From Cyanobacteria bacterium UBA1221 (GTDB lineage: Bacteria; Cyanobacteriota; Vampirovibrionia; Gastranaerophilales; Gastranaerophilaceae), in NCBI GenBank assembly GCA_002309425.1, contig DBXD01000074.1, positions 1 to 32,071 on the forward strand: DNA of 32,071 nucleotides, in the 5' to 3' direction. How positions within the stretch are numbered: the stretch's first letter is position 1; each line of letters starts with the position of its first letter. Shown here one piece after another: positions 1-7,509 of this stretch. Below the pieces are notes generated by a model, which saw only the letters and a list, made by a program, of their open reading frames with translations, was not told where the DNA came from and did no database searches. The position numbers and the translations under genes were made by a program.

Positions 1-74
1 GTTAAGTATTGCCTTAGTACCTTTTTGTTATATAATTAGCAAGAGGGATTATGACTAAACTAAGGGATATGATA

Positions 75-1022
75 ATGAGTAAAAAAATAGCATTTCTTTT
101 TCCTGGACAGGGCGCTCAGTCAGTTGGCATGGGAAAAGATTTATATGATAATTATAATGTGGTAAAAACCGTTTATGAAACGGCGGATGAAGTTTTAGGC
201 AGAAGTATTACAAAAATATGTTTTGACGGGCCGGAAGATGATTTAAAACAAACAATAAATACCCAGCCTGCAATAGTAACAACATCTATAGCACTTTTAT
301 TTGCGCTGAGAAAAGAGTTAAATATTACTCCGGATTATGTTGCGGGACACAGTTTGGGTGAATATTGTGCCATGTATGCGGCAAATGTATTGTCATTAGA
401 AGATGTTTTAAAACTAATCCAAAAAAGAGCCGATTTAATGAGCCAAACCAAAGGCGGTGCTATGGCAGCAGTTCTTAATGCAAGTGATGAGCAATTAAAA
501 GCGGGACTGGCAGAAGGCTCAAAAGTCGGTTATATTGATATAGCAAACTATAATTCTCCTGTTCAGGTTGTAATTACGGGAGATGAAAATGCGGTAAAAG
601 AGACAAGTGATTACTTACTGGCAAACGGGGTAAGAAAAGTTGTACCGCTTGCGGTTTCCGGAGCGTTCCACTCAAAATTTATGGAAAAAGCAGGAGAAGA
701 ATTTGCAAAATATGTTAAGGATTTTGAAATTAACAATGCAACAATTCCTGTTATAACAAATGTAGATGCGGAAGAAACAATATTAGCAGAAGATTTCAGA
801 GCAAAAATGCCGCGCCAGATTTATTCGTCGGTTCACTGGACTCAAACCATTCAAAAAATGGTATCCGAAGGAGTTGAAATATTCGTTGAAATCGGCCCTG
901 GGAAAGTCCTTGCCGGGTTAAATAAAAAAATCGCTCCTGAAGCTAAAGTATTCAATGTATATGATAAGGAAAGTTTAGAAAATACAATATCATCATTAAA
1001 AGAAGAATTAGCTTTGGTGTAA
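75..1022 (+). CDS. fabD: Malonyl-CoA:ACP transacylase
   Basis: Cytosolic enzyme that moves malonyl from CoA to acyl carrier protein, supplying the extender unit for fatty-acid synthesis. From the chosen start the product is 315 aa, the usual FabD length. Visible motifs are the N-terminal FPGQGAQ, the nucleophile motif GHSLG (Ser93) and the active-site His199 in GAFHSKF. I chose the ATG at 75 because the protein then begins MSKKIAFLFPGQG like other family members, and an AGGG lies 8 bases upstream. An in-frame ATG at 51 also has a purine-rich AGAGGG, but only 3 bases away, and would add 8 residues. It belongs with fabG, acpP and fabF downstream, although two unrelated genes intervene. Identification is secure; only the start is uncertain. 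Confidence 0.95.
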   Translation: MSKKIAFLFPGQGAQSVGMGKDLYDNYNVVKTVYETADEVLGRSITKICFDGPEDDLKQTINTQPAIVTTSIALLFALRKELNITPDYVAGHSLGEYCAMYAANVLSLEDVLKLIQKRADLMSQTKGGAMAAVLNASDEQLKAGLAEGSKVGYIDIANYNSPVQVVITGDENAVKETSDYLLANGVRKVVPLAVSGAFHSKFMEKAGEEFAKYVKDFEINNATIPVITNVDAEETILAEDFRAKMPRQIYSSVHWTQTIQKMVSEGVEIFVEIGPGKVLAGLNKKIAPEAKVFNVYDKESLENTISSLKEELALV

Positions 1023-1029
1023 GGTATGT

Positions 1030-1051
1030 GGTGCGTTAACACGCACCCTAC
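1030..1051 (-). repeat. REP-like GTAG + hairpin element, left copy
   Basis: Read on the minus strand this is the tetranucleotide GTAG followed by a perfect 7-bp stem GGTGCGT/ACGCACC around a 4-base loop GTTA. There is no T-run, so it is unlikely to be a terminator. A GTAG head plus a short palindrome is the architecture of REP elements mobilised by RAYT (TnpA-REP) transposases. A partner of the same layout lies at 2235-2256 in the opposite orientation. No RAYT gene is in the window. Confidence 0.5.
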
Positions 1052-1127
1052 GTGCTGATGTACCCTTGAAAAAGATATTGATTTAACCGCTGTTGAATTT
1101 TAATAATAATGGGGATATTTATAAATA

Positions 1128-1598
1128 ATGAAATCAGATAAATTTTCAAAAATATTAAGAAGTGATGAATCAATAATCTATGATGCCAGAGTTTCATATA
1201 TTAGCAGGTTTATATGGAGAATGTCTTGTTGTTTCCTTATATTATCCTTTTTAATAGGAATATTTGTTTATGGGAATTTAGTAACCAATCAACCATGTAT
1301 ACAAAATATAGTTATATTATCATTTTGGATTTTTGCACTTATATTTTATCTCATACGCTTATTTACAATAACAAGTGACTTTGTTTTATTAACAAATAAA
1401 AATATTATTTATAAACATATGAATAAAATTAAAAGAATCGGTGTAAATAATATTTTGTCATTTAAACCGGGCTCTAATATGTATATTCCAATTGAATCCC
1501 TGCGATTAAAAACAAATGATAATAAAGCATTATTATTTTTTAATATCAATGCCCATAAATTGGCAACAGAATTAGAGAAATTAATTAATAGCAAATAA
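1128..1598 (+). CDS. Small membrane protein with bacterial PH-like domain
   Basis: Unrecognised at the gene level. The 156-aa product has a charged N-terminus with a DESIIYDARVS stretch, two hydrophobic segments near residues 28-50 and 60-80, then a cytosolic segment with alternating short strands (DFVLLTNKNIIYK, then KIKRIGVNNILSF). That layout, two membrane helices followed by a strand-rich tail containing LTNKNIIY, is typical of bacterial PH-domain (bPH2/YdbS-type) membrane proteins; this is an inference from pattern. The nearest Shine-Dalgarno-like sequence, GGGG, is 13 bases before the ATG, which is long. Together with the ORF6N gene that follows, it interrupts the fab cluster and may be an acquired passenger. 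No catalytic residues are evident. Confidence 0.6.
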   Translation: MKSDKFSKILRSDESIIYDARVSYISRFIWRMSCCFLILSFLIGIFVYGNLVTNQPCIQNIVILSFWIFALIFYLIRLFTITSDFVLLTNKNIIYKHMNKIKRIGVNNILSFKPGSNMYIPIESLRLKTNDNKALLFFNINAHKLATELEKLINSK

Positions 1599-1678
1599 TC
1601 AATATAGAATGTAATCTTTCTATTTATATTTAAATATATAAACATTTGTTAAATAAAGTTAATATAGAATACCGTTTA

Positions 1679-1687
1679 TGCTATAAT
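1679..1687 (+). promoter_or_regulatory. Extended -10 promoter for the ORF6N gene
   Basis: TGCTATAAT is a perfect extended -10 (TGn plus TATAAT). No good -35 is present, as is common for extended -10 promoters. The predicted start near 1694 leaves a leader of about 20 bases that contains the AAGGG ribosome site at 1707-1711. Confidence 0.5.
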
Positions 1688-1715
1688 TTCGCTGTCGAGG
1701 AAATTTAAGGGATAC

Positions 1716-2231
1716 ATGGGCAAGTTAATACATATACAAAACATGATATATAACATAAGAGGTTATAAAGTTATGCTTGATAGTGACCTTGCTATGTTGT
1801 ATGAAGTTGAAACAAAAAGACTTAATGAAGCTGTAAAGCGTAATATCAAAAGATTTCCCGAACATTATATGTTCCAATTGACGGCAGAAGAGTATGATTC
1901 TTTGAGGTCACAATTTGCGACCTCAAAAGAGGGTAAAGGTGGTAGACGTTATGCCCCATATGTTTTTACAGAACAAGGTGTTGCAATGCTTTCAAGTGTT
2001 TTAAGGTCAGAAAAAGCTATTCAGGTTAATATTCAGATAATTGATGCCTTTGTAAAAATGCGACAATGGGTAATTGAGAACAAAGAACTTGCGCAACGAT
2101 TGTCACAATTAGAGCATTACTTTATACAACACTGTAACGATGATAAAGAAGATTTTAAAAGAATATATGAAGCATTAGGTTTATTAATGGACAGAACAAA
2201 ACCTTCTGAAATTGGTTTTAAGGTAAAATAA
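1716..2231 (+). CDS. ORF6N-domain (phage antirepressor-type) protein
   Basis: The 171-aa product matches the ORF6N domain found in phage and mobile-element DNA-binding or antirepressor proteins. Recognisable features are the N-terminal block IRGYKVMLDSDLAMLY, the KRNIKRFPEHYMFQL stretch, and the RYAPYVFTEQGVAMLSSVL core near residues 77-96, followed by a C-terminal helix-rich tail (residues 100-171). An AAGGG is well placed before the ATG. It sits between fabD and fabG with its own promoter, so it is probably not part of fatty-acid metabolism. Such genes are widespread as orphan chromosomal copies; whether it regulates anything locally cannot be seen. Family assignment is firm, role unknown. 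Confidence 0.85.
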   Translation: MGKLIHIQNMIYNIRGYKVMLDSDLAMLYEVETKRLNEAVKRNIKRFPEHYMFQLTAEEYDSLRSQFATSKEGKGGRRYAPYVFTEQGVAMLSSVLRSEKAIQVNIQIIDAFVKMRQWVIENKELAQRLSQLEHYFIQHCNDDKEDFKRIYEALGLLMDRTKPSEIGFKVK

Positions 2232-2234
2232 ATA

Positions 2235-2256
2235 GTAGGGTAGACTTTAGTCTATC
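2235..2256 (+). repeat. REP-like GTAG + hairpin element, right copy
   Basis: GTAG is followed by a 7-bp stem GGTAGAC/GTCTATC (one G-U pair) around a TTTA loop. Geometry is identical to the element at 1030-1051 but in inverted orientation; stem sequence differs while pairing is kept. The two bracket the PH-like and ORF6N genes. Confidence 0.45.
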
Positions 2257-2278
2257 GAATAATAAGGAGAAAAATAAA

Positions 2279-3010
2279 ATGACAGAGAAAAAAATAGCTT
2301 TAATTACAGGTGGTTCAAGAGGTATTGGTTTTAGCTGTGCCAAAGAACTTGCTCAAAACGGATGTGATATTATCATAAATGATATTTGTGATGCTTCGGT
2401 TGCCCAGCCTGCAATTGATGAAATAAAAGCATTGGGTGTAAATGCGTGGTTCTACCAGTTTGACGTATCAAATGATGAACAGGTTAAAACTGCGGTTGAT
2501 AAAATGATTGCAGAACACGGGCATATTGATATTTTATTGAATAATGCAGGTATTACAAAAGACGGCTTGTTCCTGAGAATGGATGCCGAGCAGTGGGAAA
2601 GAGTTATTAAAATTAACTTGGGTTCTGCATATTATGTAACCCATGCCGTTATCAAATATATGATGAAGGCTCGTCAGGGGTCAATTATTAATATGTCATC
2701 AATAGTCGGTGTTCACGGCAATGCGGGTCAGGCAAATTATTCTGCATCAAAAGCAGGTTTAATTGGCTTAACAAAAACTTTAGCAAAAGAATTCGGTTCA
2801 AGAAACATAAGAGTAAATGCGGTATGTCCGGGATTTATCCAAACTGCTATGACTGCAAATTTGGGTAATATTGAAGAGTATGCAAAAGCAATTCCGATGC
2901 AAAGATTTGGTACTCCCGAAGATATTGCAAAAGTTGTTAAGTTCCTGGCACTTGATACAGATTATGTAACGGGACAGGCAATTGAAGTTGCAGGCGGCTT
3001 AATGTTATAG
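2279..3010 (+). CDS. fabG: 3-oxoacyl-ACP reductase
   Basis: NADPH-dependent reductase of the 3-ketoacyl-ACP formed by FabF; a short-chain dehydrogenase of 243 aa, the normal FabG size. The cofactor motif TGGSRGIG is at residues 10-17, NNAG at 88-91, and the catalytic Ser141, Tyr154 and Lys158 lie in NMSSIVG and YSASKAG. The GQANYSASKAG context is characteristic of FabG rather than other SDR proteins. An AAGGAG stands a good distance before the ATG. It is followed by acpP after 122 bases that contain a separate promoter, so fabG and acpP transcription may be only partly linked. Confidence 0.95.
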   Translation: MTEKKIALITGGSRGIGFSCAKELAQNGCDIIINDICDASVAQPAIDEIKALGVNAWFYQFDVSNDEQVKTAVDKMIAEHGHIDILLNNAGITKDGLFLRMDAEQWERVIKINLGSAYYVTHAVIKYMMKARQGSIINMSSIVGVHGNAGQANYSASKAGLIGLTKTLAKEFGSRNIRVNAVCPGFIQTAMTANLGNIEEYAKAIPMQRFGTPEDIAKVVKFLALDTDYVTGQAIEVAGGLML

Positions 3011-3050
3011 TTAAGTTTGTTTACAAATAAGAATATAATTTGTAAATTTC

Positions 3051-3079
3051 TTGCAAAAAAATATTGGGCGGGTTATAAT
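3051..3079 (+). promoter_or_regulatory. Sigma-70 promoter of acpP
   Basis: TTGCAA at 3051-3056 and TATAAT at 3074-3079 are separated by exactly 17 bases. The predicted start near 3086 gives a leader of about 47 bases carrying the GAGGA ribosome site. A dedicated strong promoter fits the high ACP demand seen in most bacteria. Confidence 0.7.
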
Positions 3080-3132
3080 GTTCCCAGAAAATTATTTGTA
3101 AAATACATAAATATTAAAATGAGGAAAAGAAG

Positions 3133-3363
3133 ATGAGTACATTAGAAAAAGTAAAAAAAGTTGTAGTAGATCAATTAAGCGTTGATGAAGCATTAGTTAC
3201 TCCTGAAGCAAGCTTTACAGCTGATTTAGGTGCTGATTCATTGGATACAGTTGAATTAGTTATGGCATTTGAAGAAGAATTCGGTTGCGAAATTCCTGAT
3301 GAAGATGCTGAAAAAATTCAAACAGTTCAAGATGCTGTTAACTATATCGATTCTCACAAGTAA
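3133..3363 (+). CDS. acpP: Acyl carrier protein
   Basis: Small acidic carrier (76 aa) on which fatty-acid intermediates are tethered. The phosphopantetheine attachment site is Ser36 in LGADSLDTVEL, with the usual acidic helix II and FEEEFGCEIPDEDAEKI. Codon use appears stronger and less variable than in neighbours, as expected for an abundant protein (visual impression only). Placed between fabG and fabF as in many bacteria. It has its own upstream promoter and a downstream hairpin, suggesting much of the transcript is monocistronic. Confidence 0.97.
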   Translation: MSTLEKVKKVVVDQLSVDEALVTPEASFTADLGADSLDTVELVMAFEEEFGCEIPDEDAEKIQTVQDAVNYIDSHK

Positions 3364-3396
3364 TAAGTCTTATTTGAGATAATCGAAAAGATGTAT

Positions 3397-3435
3397 TACG
3401 AGGGGAGAGTTTAGAATATAAATTTTCCCCTTGTA
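3397..3435 (+). promoter_or_regulatory. Hairpin between acpP and fabF (attenuator or processing site)
   Basis: TACGAGGGGA at 3397-3406 pairs with TCCCCTTGTA at 3426-3435 (10 bp, one G-U) around a 19-base AT-rich loop. There is no clean T-run after it, so full termination is doubtful; partial termination or 3'-end stabilisation of the acpP message is a reasonable reading. Confidence 0.45.
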
Positions 3436-3468
3436 TATTTATCATTAGAGGAATATAAAGGTAAAAAT

Positions 3469-4725
3469 ATGACTAAAAGAAGAGTGGTAATTACCGGGCT
3501 TGGTGCCGTTACACCTTTTGGTGTTGGTGTTGATAAGTTTTGGCAAAGTCTTGTAGAGGGAAAAAGCGGAGTATCATTAATTGAAAATATGGATACAGAG
3601 CTGCATACCGTAAAAATTGCGGCAGAAGTAAAAGATAAGGATTTTAACCCCGAAGAATATTTAGAACCAAAAGAAGCAAAAAGGATGGACAGATTTACTC
3701 AGTTCGCTATGGTTGCGGCAGATGAGGCAATTGCAGATTCCGGGATTGATGAAGCTGATATAGACCCGTACAGAATCGGTGTTATTGTAAGTTCAGCTGC
3801 CGGGGGGTTTAAAACCTTTGAAAAGAATCATATTATGATGTTGGAGAAAGGCCCGACAAAGGCTTCACCGTTTACTGTTCCTATGCTTATTGTTGATATG
3901 GCATCAGGGCGTATATCTATGAAACATGGGTATAAGGGTGTTAATAAAGTTGTAGTTTCTGCCTGTGCAACAGGTTCACATTCCGTTGGTGATGCGTTTA
4001 GAAGTATCCAGTACGGTGATGCTGATGTTATGGTTGCAGGCGGTTGTGAGGCAACAATTACCAATCTTGGTGTAGGTGCATTTACTGCCGCAAGAGCTTT
4101 ATCAAAGAGGAATGATGAACCGGAAAAAGCCTCACGTCCTTATGACAAAGACAGAGATGGCTTCATAATGGGTGAAGGTGCAGGTGTTCTTATCCTTGAA
4201 GAATATGAACATGCCAAAGCTCGCGGTGCAAAGATTTATGCAGAAATTGTCGGTTACGGTCAAACTGCCGATGCGTATGATATGGTTGCTCCCGACCCCG
4301 AAGGTAAGGGTGCGTATATGTCAATGAAAATTGCCCTGAAAGATGCAGGCATGCAACCGGAAGAAGTTGATTACATCAATCCTCACGGAACAAGTACCGG
4401 TTTGGGTGATATTGCGGAATCTCAGGCAATAGCTCAAATTTTTGGCGACAAAGAGAAAAATCCGAATTTACTTGTAAGTTCAACAAAGAGTATGCATGGA
4501 CACATGCTCGGAGCAACAGGTGCTGTGGAAAGTATTGTTTGTATAAAGACTATTACAGACGGAATTGTTCCTCCGACCATAAATCTTGACAATCAGGATG
4601 AGCGTGTTGCAAACCTTGACTATGTTCCGCATAAGGCAAGACGGAAGAAAATTCATGCAGCACTTTCAAACTCTTTCGGGTTTGGCGGTCACAACGCATC
4701 TTTGCTGTTTAAAGAAGTGGAATAA
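3469..4725 (+). CDS. fabF: Beta-ketoacyl-ACP synthase II
   Basis: Condensing enzyme that elongates acyl-ACP with malonyl-ACP. Length is 418 aa, standard for FabF. The catalytic triad is Cys166 (SACATGSHS), His306 (NPHGTSTGLGD) and His345 in KSMHGHMLGA, with Lys340 just before; the C-terminal NSFGFGGHNASLLF motif is intact. The residue before the last glycine-histidine pair is His where many homologues carry Thr (KSMTGH). Last gene of the fab cluster, ending 16 bases before a strong terminator. Assignment as FabF rather than FabB rests on the overall pattern and is likely but not certain. Confidence 0.95.
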   Translation: MTKRRVVITGLGAVTPFGVGVDKFWQSLVEGKSGVSLIENMDTELHTVKIAAEVKDKDFNPEEYLEPKEAKRMDRFTQFAMVAADEAIADSGIDEADIDPYRIGVIVSSAAGGFKTFEKNHIMMLEKGPTKASPFTVPMLIVDMASGRISMKHGYKGVNKVVVSACATGSHSVGDAFRSIQYGDADVMVAGGCEATITNLGVGAFTAARALSKRNDEPEKASRPYDKDRDGFIMGEGAGVLILEEYEHAKARGAKIYAEIVGYGQTADAYDMVAPDPEGKGAYMSMKIALKDAGMQPEEVDYINPHGTSTGLGDIAESQAIAQIFGDKEKNPNLLVSSTKSMHGHMLGATGAVESIVCIKTITDGIVPPTINLDNQDERVANLDYVPHKARRKKIHAALSNSFGFGGHNASLLFKEVE

Positions 4726-4741
4726 ATTTAATTGATTAAAT

Positions 4742-4777
4742 AAAACAACAACCCAAAGTCTTTTGGGTTGTTGTTTT
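4742..4777. terminator. Strong bidirectional intrinsic terminator
   Basis: A perfect 16-bp stem (4742-4757 with 4762-4777) around a GTCT loop, running from an A-rich left arm to a T-rich right arm. It serves fabF on the plus strand and, because the arms are A- and T-rich at their ends, the minus-strand gene whose stop codon overlaps its edge. Confidence 0.85.
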
Positions 4778-5027
4778 ATACTTCATTTAGTTTTGATAAC
4801 TTATCTAACGTTACTACATAATTAAGATTATATTTTTCAAATAAACTTTTTTGATAATTATTTAAAATATCTATATGAATTTCAAGAGCCGTTAAAAAAT
4901 CATTTAATTTAAAATTTTTTTCGTTTCGTTCTTTTAGTATCTTTGCAGTTTCTATAACTTGGTCTATATATATTGTAAATTGTTCAAAATCTTCCTTTTT
5001 TAAAGATACATTTTTCTTTTTGTACAT
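4776..5027 (-). CDS. Small helical protein of unknown function
   Basis: The 83-aa product is not recognised. It is rich in Lys, Glu and Leu, with no signal peptide and no membrane segment; long amphipathic stretches (EQFTIYIDQVIETAKILKER and FLTALEIHIDILNNYQKSL) suggest a compact helical bundle. A GGAG lies 7 bases before the ATG, supporting translation. It diverges from the Xre-type regulator at 5136, with 108 bases between them that hold palindromic operator-like sequence, so it may be a target of that regulator. The stop codon overlaps the terminator shared with fabF. Could be part of a two-gene regulatory or toxin-antitoxin-like module; nothing in the sequence proves that. Confidence 0.6.
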   Translation of the reverse strand: MYKKKNVSLKKEDFEQFTIYIDQVIETAKILKERNEKNFKLNDFLTALEIHIDILNNYQKSLFEKYNLNYVVTLDKLSKLNEV

Positions 5028-5092
5028 GCAGGTACTCCATTTTATGATTTATGTGTCGATAATTATCAATGAACACGTAGTATTCTATATTG

Positions 5093-5118
5093 TGCCTATA
5101 GGCAGTCGACTATAGGCA
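5093..5118. promoter_or_regulatory. C-box-like palindromic operator
   Basis: TGCCTATAGGCA (5093-5104) is a perfect 12-base palindrome. It is followed after 5 bases by a second CTATAGGCA (5110-5118), which makes a direct repeat with the right half and an inverted repeat with the left. Tandem dyads with a TATAG core just before the start codon are the layout of controller-protein (C-box) operators in restriction-modification systems. The site lies 18-43 bases before the Xre gene and could also control the divergent gene. Confidence 0.55.
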
Positions 5119-5135
5119 TAATATGGCATAGATTT

Positions 5136-5360
5136 ATGTATATGTCAAGTGATATTTCAATCAAATTTGCGCAAAAATTAAAAAAGCTTAGAAAAGAAAA
5201 AGGATATTCCCAAGAAGAGCTTGCTTTTTTATGCGATTTAGACAGGACATATATAGGTCGCCTTGAAAATCTAAAACGCAATCCTACTCTTCCGGTTATG
5301 GATAAAATTGCAAAAGCTTTTAACATGGAAATAAGTGAAATGCTTGATTTTAAAGAATAA
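5136..5360 (+). CDS. Xre-family HTH regulator, controller-protein-like
   Basis: The 74-aa product is a single HTH_3/Xre domain: LKKLRKEKGYSQEELAFLC forms the first helices, and DLDRTYIGRLENLKRNPTL the recognition helix and following turn. The RTYIGRLE/RNPTL pattern is that of C proteins that autoregulate restriction-modification operons. A second in-frame ATG at 5142 would give MSSDISIKFAQ. No good Shine-Dalgarno precedes either start, which is common for C-protein genes translated from very short leaders. No methylase or nuclease gene is nearby, so it appears to be an orphan or to control the divergent 83-aa gene. Confidence 0.8.
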   Translation: MYMSSDISIKFAQKLKKLRKEKGYSQEELAFLCDLDRTYIGRLENLKRNPTLPVMDKIAKAFNMEISEMLDFKE

Positions 5361-5417
5361 ATAGAGATAATATAAACCTGTAAATAGTGAAAATTTGTTA
5401 TTTGGGTTATACAAAAA

Positions 5418-5571
5418 TGTCATTACGAGGAAGGCAGCGGCCTGCCGACCGACGTAATCCAGCTATTTAATAAATGTAGTTATTAAAAGCAGAAAAAGGT
5501 ATAATTTAAATGTGTTTATCGATTGGCTGGATTGCTTCGCAAATCAAGCCTATGATTTGCTCGCAATGACA
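5418..5571. repeat. 154-bp dispersed inverted-repeat element
   Basis: The ends TGTCATTACGAG (5418-5429) and CTCGCAATGACA (5560-5571) are inverted repeats with one mismatch; a second, inner pair is GTAATCCAGC (5453-5462) and GCTGGATTGC (5526-5535). The spacer right of the first end contains a GC-rich mini-hairpin (GGCAG/CTGCC). A related half-element is at 25526-25570. This is the kind of non-coding mobile or REP-like repeat that occurs in many copies per genome. No ORF inside. Confidence 0.7.
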
Positions 5572-5627
5572 TGTTGTATTATTTTATAAAATTATTATGG
5601 ATAAAAGTTCAAGAAGAACAATAAATT

Positions 5628-6467
5628 TTACAAATTTTCCAGCAAAGCTGATTTCATTTTATTAAAATCGGGTGTTCTGTTAAACCAGATTTTTTGCGCT
5701 TCAACTGCCTGATGGACAAGCATATCAACTCCGTTAATTGTTGCGTGATTGTATTTTTCGGCAAGTCTTAGAAGAACCGTTTTAACAGGATTATAGATTA
5801 CATCATACACAACAGCGTGTTCAGGTAAAGTTTCAATAGCGTTTTCTTCAACTGGTGTTAAATCTGCCGAACGTCCCTGCATGCCAATGGGGGTTGTGTT
5901 CACAAGAATATCGTATTTTGACAAATCTTTAATCCTGTCAATTTGAAGAGCTTCAAATGTTATGTGGGGGTATTGCCGTCTTAAATATGCCATATAATCA
6001 ATACAATTTGCGATATTTCTTGTATATATGTCAATATTTTTTATTCCTTTATCGGACAAACCTAAAACTGCGGCACGGCTTGCTCCGCCGGTACCGAGAA
6101 CAGCTGCGGTTTTGCCGTCTAAGTCCATTTGGTTCGGTATTGCGGTTTTAAACCCGAGAACATCGGTATTATAGCCTGCAAAACTTCTGTCAGGATTAAT
6201 TTTTATCGTATTAATTGCGCCTGTAATATCAGCGTATTTATCAATACTGTCAACAAAAAGTGCCATCGGAACTTTATGCGGGATAGTTATATTAAATCCG
6301 TAAAAATCTTCCCGTTTAAAAAATTTAATTCTGTCAATGAGATGCTCGGGTGGCGTTTCAAGAATTTCATAATCCGCATCAATTCCCAGCGACTCAAAAC
6401 CAGCCTGATGAATAACGGCTGACATTGAATGTCCGAGAGGATAACCTATAAGTCCGAATCTTTCCAT
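5628..6467 (-). CDS. aroE: Shikimate dehydrogenase
   Basis: NADPH-dependent reduction of 3-dehydroshikimate to shikimate in aromatic amino-acid synthesis. The reading frame stays open upstream, but the ATG at 6467 gives the canonical 279-aa protein beginning MERFGLIGYPLGHSMS, with an AAGGAG about 6 bases upstream. Visible residues are the substrate motif SMS (14-16), catalytic Lys65 in NITIPHK, Asn86, Asp102 in GYNTDVLGF, and the NADP-binding GTGGASRAA at 125-133; the NTTPIGM and VYDVIYNP blocks are also present. Stands alone, divergent from the next gene. Confidence 0.95.
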   Translation of the reverse strand: MERFGLIGYPLGHSMSAVIHQAGFESLGIDADYEILETPPEHLIDRIKFFKREDFYGFNITIPHKVPMALFVDSIDKYADITGAINTIKINPDRSFAGYNTDVLGFKTAIPNQMDLDGKTAAVLGTGGASRAAVLGLSDKGIKNIDIYTRNIANCIDYMAYLRRQYPHITFEALQIDRIKDLSKYDILVNTTPIGMQGRSADLTPVEENAIETLPEHAVVYDVIYNPVKTVLLRLAEKYNHATINGVDMLVHQAVEAQKIWFNRTPDFNKMKSALLENL

Positions 6468-6554
6468 TTTTCGCTCCTTTTTTATAATTTTAACAGAGAA
6501 TAGAACAAAAGTTATCCTATAATTATTGTATCGTTTTACTGGATTGTTACTGAA

Positions 6555-6583
6555 TTGTCTTTTTTTATTTTTCGGAATAATAT
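6555..6583 (+). promoter_or_regulatory. Candidate sigma-70 promoter
   Basis: TTGTCT (6555-6560) and TAATAT (6578-6583) with a 17-base spacer. The start would fall near 6590, just ahead of the GAGGTGAT ribosome site of the gene at 6613. Confidence 0.4.
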
Positions 6584-6612
6584 AGACAAAGTTATAATTG
6601 AGGTGATAAAAA

Positions 6613-7509
6613 ATGATATTAAAATCAAGATATGTTGTAGTTGGTATTTGTATATTCACAATTGTTTTAGTAACAGGAATATTTGTATTAAGTAAACATA
6701 ATTTAAAAACAGAAACTCAGGAAGAAATTACGGAAAATATCATTACAGAACAGCGAGTAACAAACAACACGAAAGTTCCGGTAAAAGAAGATAATTCAAA
6801 AAACAAAAAATCTGACAGACAATATTTTGATAAATATATAAAGCCGGAAGAAGCTAAATTTTTTAAAGTAGCAAAAATCGGGGAAGATAATGACAAACTT
6901 TTTGAGTCACTTATTATGGCTTATGTACAAACCCTTGATAAAATGAATAGCGAAGTTATAAATGAAATAAGTTTTGATGATATATCCGATGAATATTATA
7001 AAACAAGCTGGGTTAAAATATTGCCGGAAGAAGGGGAGGTTTATTATAGTTTAAATAGTGCACACATATCGGAAAAATATAAAAAATATATTTCACCTGC
7101 CTATTATGAATGGTTAAATCACCTTGACAAAACAGCAAAAATAACGGAAGATGCGGGTTTAACAATATCTCCCGACGAATTAAGAGAATATATTATATAT
7201 TTGGAAAATTTCAAAGAAAAATATCCGGATTTTATGGGTATTAATAATGTAAAATCCATGCTTAAATGGTATGGTGAACTCTATCTGATGGGTTTGGATA
7301 ATACAATGGTCTTTAACCGTTGGGAGAATCGCATGAATCCCGATTTTAAATCCTCTTATGAAAACTTTTTAAACGAAAATCAGGACTCTGTATATTATCC
7401 TGCGGTTAAAGAATTGTACGAAAAGGCAAAAGAAAATAATTTCCAATGGAGTGAAAAAATTCAGGATTGGCACTGGCAAATATTTTATAAAAAATATTTT
7501 GGTGAATAA
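6613..7509 (+). CDS. Single-pass membrane-anchored protein, function unknown
   Basis: Not recognised. The 298-aa product starts with a short positive N-terminus and one hydrophobic segment (residues 7-26), which may be an uncleaved anchor because no lipobox or clear cleavage site follows. Next comes a low-complexity charged linker (about residues 30-70) and an extracytoplasmic domain rich in Tyr, Trp and Glu that looks all-helical. Aromatic pairs such as SPAYYEWLNHLDK and WSEKIQDWHWQIFYKKYFGE at the very C-terminus are notable. GAGGTGAT precedes the ATG at good distance. Divergent from aroE, with a candidate promoter between. Likely lineage-specific. Confidence 0.7.
   Translation: MILKSRYVVVGICIFTIVLVTGIFVLSKHNLKTETQEEITENIITEQRVTNNTKVPVKEDNSKNKKSDRQYFDKYIKPEEAKFFKVAKIGEDNDKLFESLIMAYVQTLDKMNSEVINEISFDDISDEYYKTSWVKILPEEGEVYYSLNSAHISEKYKKYISPAYYEWLNHLDKTAKITEDAGLTISPDELREYIIYLENFKEKYPDFMGINNVKSMLKWYGELYLMGLDNTMVFNRWENRMNPDFKSSYENFLNENQDSVYYPAVKELYEKAKENNFQWSEKIQDWHWQIFYKKYFGE

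Noticed and set aside
6468..6659. Longer aroE starting at 6659
   Set aside because: The extra 64 residues have no AroE similarity and overlap the divergent promoter region; the ATG at 6467 has AAGGAG and the canonical N-terminus.
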